Positions 60,931-64,000 of a DNA stretch of 64,000 bases are shown piece by piece (position 1 is the first letter of the stretch; the number at the start of each line of letters is the position of its first letter). A model generated the notes under the pieces. That model did no database searches, was not told the DNA's origin, and was given only the letters and a program-made list of their open reading frames with translations. The translations under genes were made by a program, and so were the position numbers. The DNA is from Uloborus plumipes (lineage: Eukaryota > Arthropoda > Arachnida > Araneae > Uloboridae): the NCBI GenBank assembly GCA_038373865.1, contig JAXGGA010003075.1:1-64000 (forward strand). The letters are read 5' to 3'.

Positions 60931-61385
60931 TCAAAAAAGACAAATATTAGGCAATTTTTTAGAAAATAACAATTCAAAACATTAAAATAATCCTATACTA
61001 GCACTGTATAATTTTTCTCGTTCAAACTATTGCATTTATGGTCGATACATATATCTTGGAGGGGGATCCCCTCCATCTAAAATTTCATAATAAATATTCC
61101 AAAGAAATATCACAAGAGGGTGGATCAAAAAAATGAACTTTGGAATACTTGTCAAAAGCTTTGTATGTGAAAACAGCTTTTGGTGGCAAATATATGTAAA
61201 ATACATTACCGATATTTAAAAGCAGACACATGTAAAACATTATAAAATCTGAACACCACTTTGACAGTGCTCAAGGCTTGAGTTTTCCCAAAAAGAGTCA
61301 ATTTTATAAAAAAAAATATGAAAATACTAATGGTCAAAAAAAAAAAAAACTGAGACAAAAATAAAACTATATCTGAAAAGGATAT

Positions 61386-61532
61386 TTGTGATCTGATTCT
61401 TTGCTGGCTTCAATTTCATTTGTCATGTGATAAATTAACTCATCTAATTTGTTTTCCTTTGATTCAAGTATATCAATGTCTCTTTCTAGGTCATACTTCA
61501 AAACACTGGCACATGGAGATGTTGCTCGACCC
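61386..61532 (-). CDS. E2F transcription factor, exon 2 (dimerisation zipper)
   Basis: A 147-bp exon following acceptor AAATATAG, in phase 2 from the exon at 62153. It reads GRATSPCASVLKYDLERD and then DILESKENKLDELI, the E2F leucine-zipper segment that pairs with DP proteins: hydrophobic residues at heptad spacing and the K-L-D-E-L-I signature. It ends ..ESDH plus AA, with the U12-type donor ATATCCTTTT directly after. Read-through would meet TAG 14 nt later. Confidence 0.92.
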
Positions 61533-62152
61533 CTATATTTGATAAAATTTAATCAAAGTTGTAGGATCATATAAGTATAATATGTAATATAAACTAAAAA
61601 AATCAACGACATTTAGCTTCAAATGCAATCAAGTTAGAATGAGCCAAGAGAATAAGAACATAGTGAACCACTGATCTCCGGTGTGTGATTAAGAATACAG
61701 AAAATGGTTCTATCAACACTACATTACATAACACTAAGGTAGGGCATTTTTGAACCATGAAAAAATTCCTTCCTTTTTATTTTTTCAGAATAATGAAAAA
61801 GTATAAGAGCATTCATAACTTGATCAAAAAGTCAATAATGAGTATGGTTAATGGGTGTTCTGTCATATGTAATAGATTAAAATAACAACCTCACTTTTAA
61901 ATGTGTATTAAATTATTATTATCCATTTCTTGGAACCTTATTACATTCGCTACACGATGAGTTCTCAAACAATTAACAAACTTGAAAATTCGCGTACTGG
62001 GATAATCTACCATATACTGCAATTGCAAAATTATTTAAAACATTAACAAGAAGTGGACAGTGAAAGATTGAAAAAAAATTAAAGTTCAGAAATCTCTAGT
62101 GCGAGTTTCTCTTATACACTAAAACAAAGATCAAGTTAGTGAAAATAATTAC

Positions 62153-62277
62153 ATCCATTGTATGTTGTTTCGTGAGGTTTTTTGCACCAGACCAGCACCT
62201 TCAAGAACGTTTGTAATATCATATAGCCTTCTCTTTGGCACATCTAGTAAAGCACAGGCAGTGTTTAAGTTAATAAT
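62153..62277 (-). CDS. E2F transcription factor, exon 1 of the visible part (winged-helix end)
   Basis: A 125-bp exon between a polypyrimidine acceptor (TTTTTTTTTCCAG) and donor GTAATT. It encodes LNTACALLDVPKRRLYDITN and VLEGAGLVQKTSRNNIQW, the recognition helix and wing of the E2F DNA-binding domain, with the R-R-x-Y-D DNA-contact motif intact. It starts in phase 0; the preceding exon, with helices 1 and 2, must lie beyond 64000 since I find no candidate up to the window edge. E2F proteins with DP partners bind TTTSSCGC sites and drive S-phase genes. Confidence 0.95.
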
Positions 62278-62280
62278 CTG

Positions 62281-64000
62281 GAAAAAAAAACAATCTTTAA
62301 GAAAATCAAGGAAATGATGAAAATCTTCAGAACATTGCATGTTTTTAAAATTTTCTTTGACACCATTTTACAAACTTATTTACAAACACTCACTGTTCAC
62401 AAACAGATTACCAGTCTCAAAAAGACTTTTATTGAAACAGTGCAATTCAATTTCCCAAACTGTGTATTTTAAGAACATGTTTGGCAGTTCCAAAAAGTTT
62501 GAAAAATTGAGTCAACTGTAATATCACAAGAAATGGAATAAATACATATTGTTGAGCTTTATTAAACCAACAATACTGATGGAGTGAATGAGGGTAAAAG
62601 TCAAGAGTGGTAGCTAAACAAGGTTTTGCAAGTATTCCTTGGTGAAAAAAGTTTTCAGCGATCAGGTAAAATGGCTGATTGGCAGAGGGTTGAAATAACA
62701 TGCAGAAGACACTTCATCTGTGTTTGAACTCTAGCACTTTCTTTTTAATGAAACAAATTTAAAATTTCAGATATAACGGTTGGAGAAAGGCAGTTTATGC
62801 TTCTCACAAGATTGAAACATATGGGATCTCCTTTCATTAATATCAGTCACTTTTAGTTAAAAAGAAATTAATTATCAACACTGGACTTAACAGAATTGAA
62901 TCCTTTTTTTTTTTCCTTGTGAAGACTTCACTTTACTGAAAAACAAGCATCCTTATTAGTAACTGCAAACAGATTTTATTTCCGAGAAACATTGGTATCG
63001 GCTCCAAAGGAGATACAAAAATGCCTTTGTGATAAATTTTTTACAAAGTTTAGTGACAGACAGGGGCACAAAAAAAAACCATTGCAAGGAGGCCCCCAGT
63101 CAAGTAATTTACCACTGGAAGTTTGATGAAAGTATTCATCATAATTACCATTGCATGAAATTGTTCGACTTTTTTTTTTTTTTTTTTTGCATTTTTTTAA
63201 ACTATTTTTCTTTTATTTCTATAATAATTTAAGATTTTATAGCAAAAAGTAACTAATTTTACAGAAATCTAGTAAGGCTATGGATAAGTTCATAAGCGAA
63301 TCATCATCAAAGTAATGATGCTGCAATATTTGCCATGTATTTTAGTGAAAATTTGATGATAAATTTACAAAATTGTATCTACATAGAGATTGTCCCAAAA
63401 TGTTTTTCCTCATTTGAGAAGAATGTCAACACCTTTTAAGTCTATTTTTGTAATAGTGAATTTAGTGAAAGCTAAATTTATGAGATTATGGTTTTCAAAA
63501 AAGCAAGTTTTTGATCTCAAATCATACCATACAGAAAAGTGTTTTTTTTTTTTTTTTTTTGCTCAGTGACAGGGTTTAATGATCTATAAATAAAAACAAA
63601 TTTAGCTGCTTTGTTGTTTCCAAGTCTGCTTTGAATGTTAGATTGCACTAATCTATATGTAGAAAAATTAACTGGATAGAACTAGTTGATGCTTGTTGCT
63701 CTTGCTGTTGACGATTGATTAAGCGTCTGGTTCAGGAGATCAATTTTTCCATTGTTACTGTTACTTGAGAGAAGTGACTTTTGCACCAGAAAAATTCTTG
63801 CCTCATTTAATATGCATATTTCTTTCCACAATTTTCACTTACTGAAAGTTGAAGAGGATTGATTGTATGATATAAATTTATTTTTAAATGAATAATTAAA
63901 TAGCTGAACTCCCAACAGTTGAATATCCTATCTAATTTATTAGTCTTAATTTCATTGAATATAAACTTGCATATGTCTTTTTTGAAGTTAATTTAATTGC
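62281..64000. other. E2F intron; no exon found
   Basis: AT-rich. I looked on the minus strand for the missing E2F helix 1/2 exon (S-L-x-L-L-T-x-(K/R)-F pattern) and did not find it. Poly-T runs at 63169-63187 and 63541-63560. Confidence 0.5.

Larger units (their letters stand above)
32799..61385 (-). other. U12-type AT-AC intron of the E2F gene (28.6 kb)
   Basis: The 5' splice site on the minus strand is ATATCCTTTTC starting at 61385, matching the minor-class consensus ATATCCTTT. The 3' end has the branch-site consensus TTCCTTAAC at 32818-32810, with the intron ending AC at 32799, 12 nt past the branch A. Splicing here joins ..DH(AA|G)YHYVTC in frame, whereas the exon otherwise runs into TAG and the acceptor side has TGA. 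U12 introns are known in E2F genes generally. This one has accumulated most of the window's transposons. Confidence 0.92.

Noticed and set aside
62447..62701. An 84-codon minus-strand open frame as the missing upstream E2F exon
   Set aside because: No winged-helix helix 1/2 pattern and no suitable phase-0 donor; the real exon is probably beyond 64000.

Overview
The window is a piece of an AT-rich, intron-rich and heavily transposon-invaded animal genome. Poly-G runs, abundant hAT and piggyBac relics and very long introns suggest an arthropod, perhaps a chelicerate such as a spider. That placement is inference, because no marker gene fixes the taxon.

The one convincing host gene is an E2F transcription factor on the minus strand. 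Six exons run from 62277 down to 20911 and encode the last 281 residues: the end of the winged-helix DNA-binding domain, the leucine-zipper dimerisation segment, a divergent marked box, and a C-terminal pocket-protein-binding motif. The start of the gene lies beyond the right edge. All exon phases agree. The second visible intron (61385 to 32799, about 28.6 kb) is an AT-AC minor-class (U12) intron with a textbook ATATCCTTT donor, a TTCCTTAAC branch site and an AC acceptor; GT-AG rules cannot join these exons.

Most of the remaining sequence is nested mobile DNA, much of it inside the E2F introns. Boundaries are read from target-site duplications. hAT-type elements (mostly 8-bp duplications) lie at 1089, 3886, 11720, 13035, 13450, 21554, 35120, 41082, 43757 and 59258. 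TTAA-flanked piggyBac-type elements lie at 4077, 26328, 33984, 38286, 50298 and 50531, three of them keeping broken transposase fragments. TA-flanked elements lie at 2627, 15971, 26960 and 43773. A PIF/Harbinger transposase pseudogene lies on the plus strand (39-48 kb), and a Myb/SANT-like (NAIF1-like) Harbinger companion with two in-frame exons lies on the minus strand (58.6-60.5 kb).

Downstream of E2F, at 17.5-18.05 kb, a direct repeat of 270-bp period carries two hammerhead ribozyme motifs. The first has every core nucleotide plus a paired stem I; the second is decayed but keeps stem I through compensatory changes. This is the signature of Penelope-like elements or retrozymes.

Large parts (8.8-11.7 kb, 14.2-15.97 kb, 18-20.4 kb, 36-38.2 kb, 48.4-49.7 kb, 62.3-64 kb) hold nothing I can recognise beyond AT-rich low-complexity DNA.
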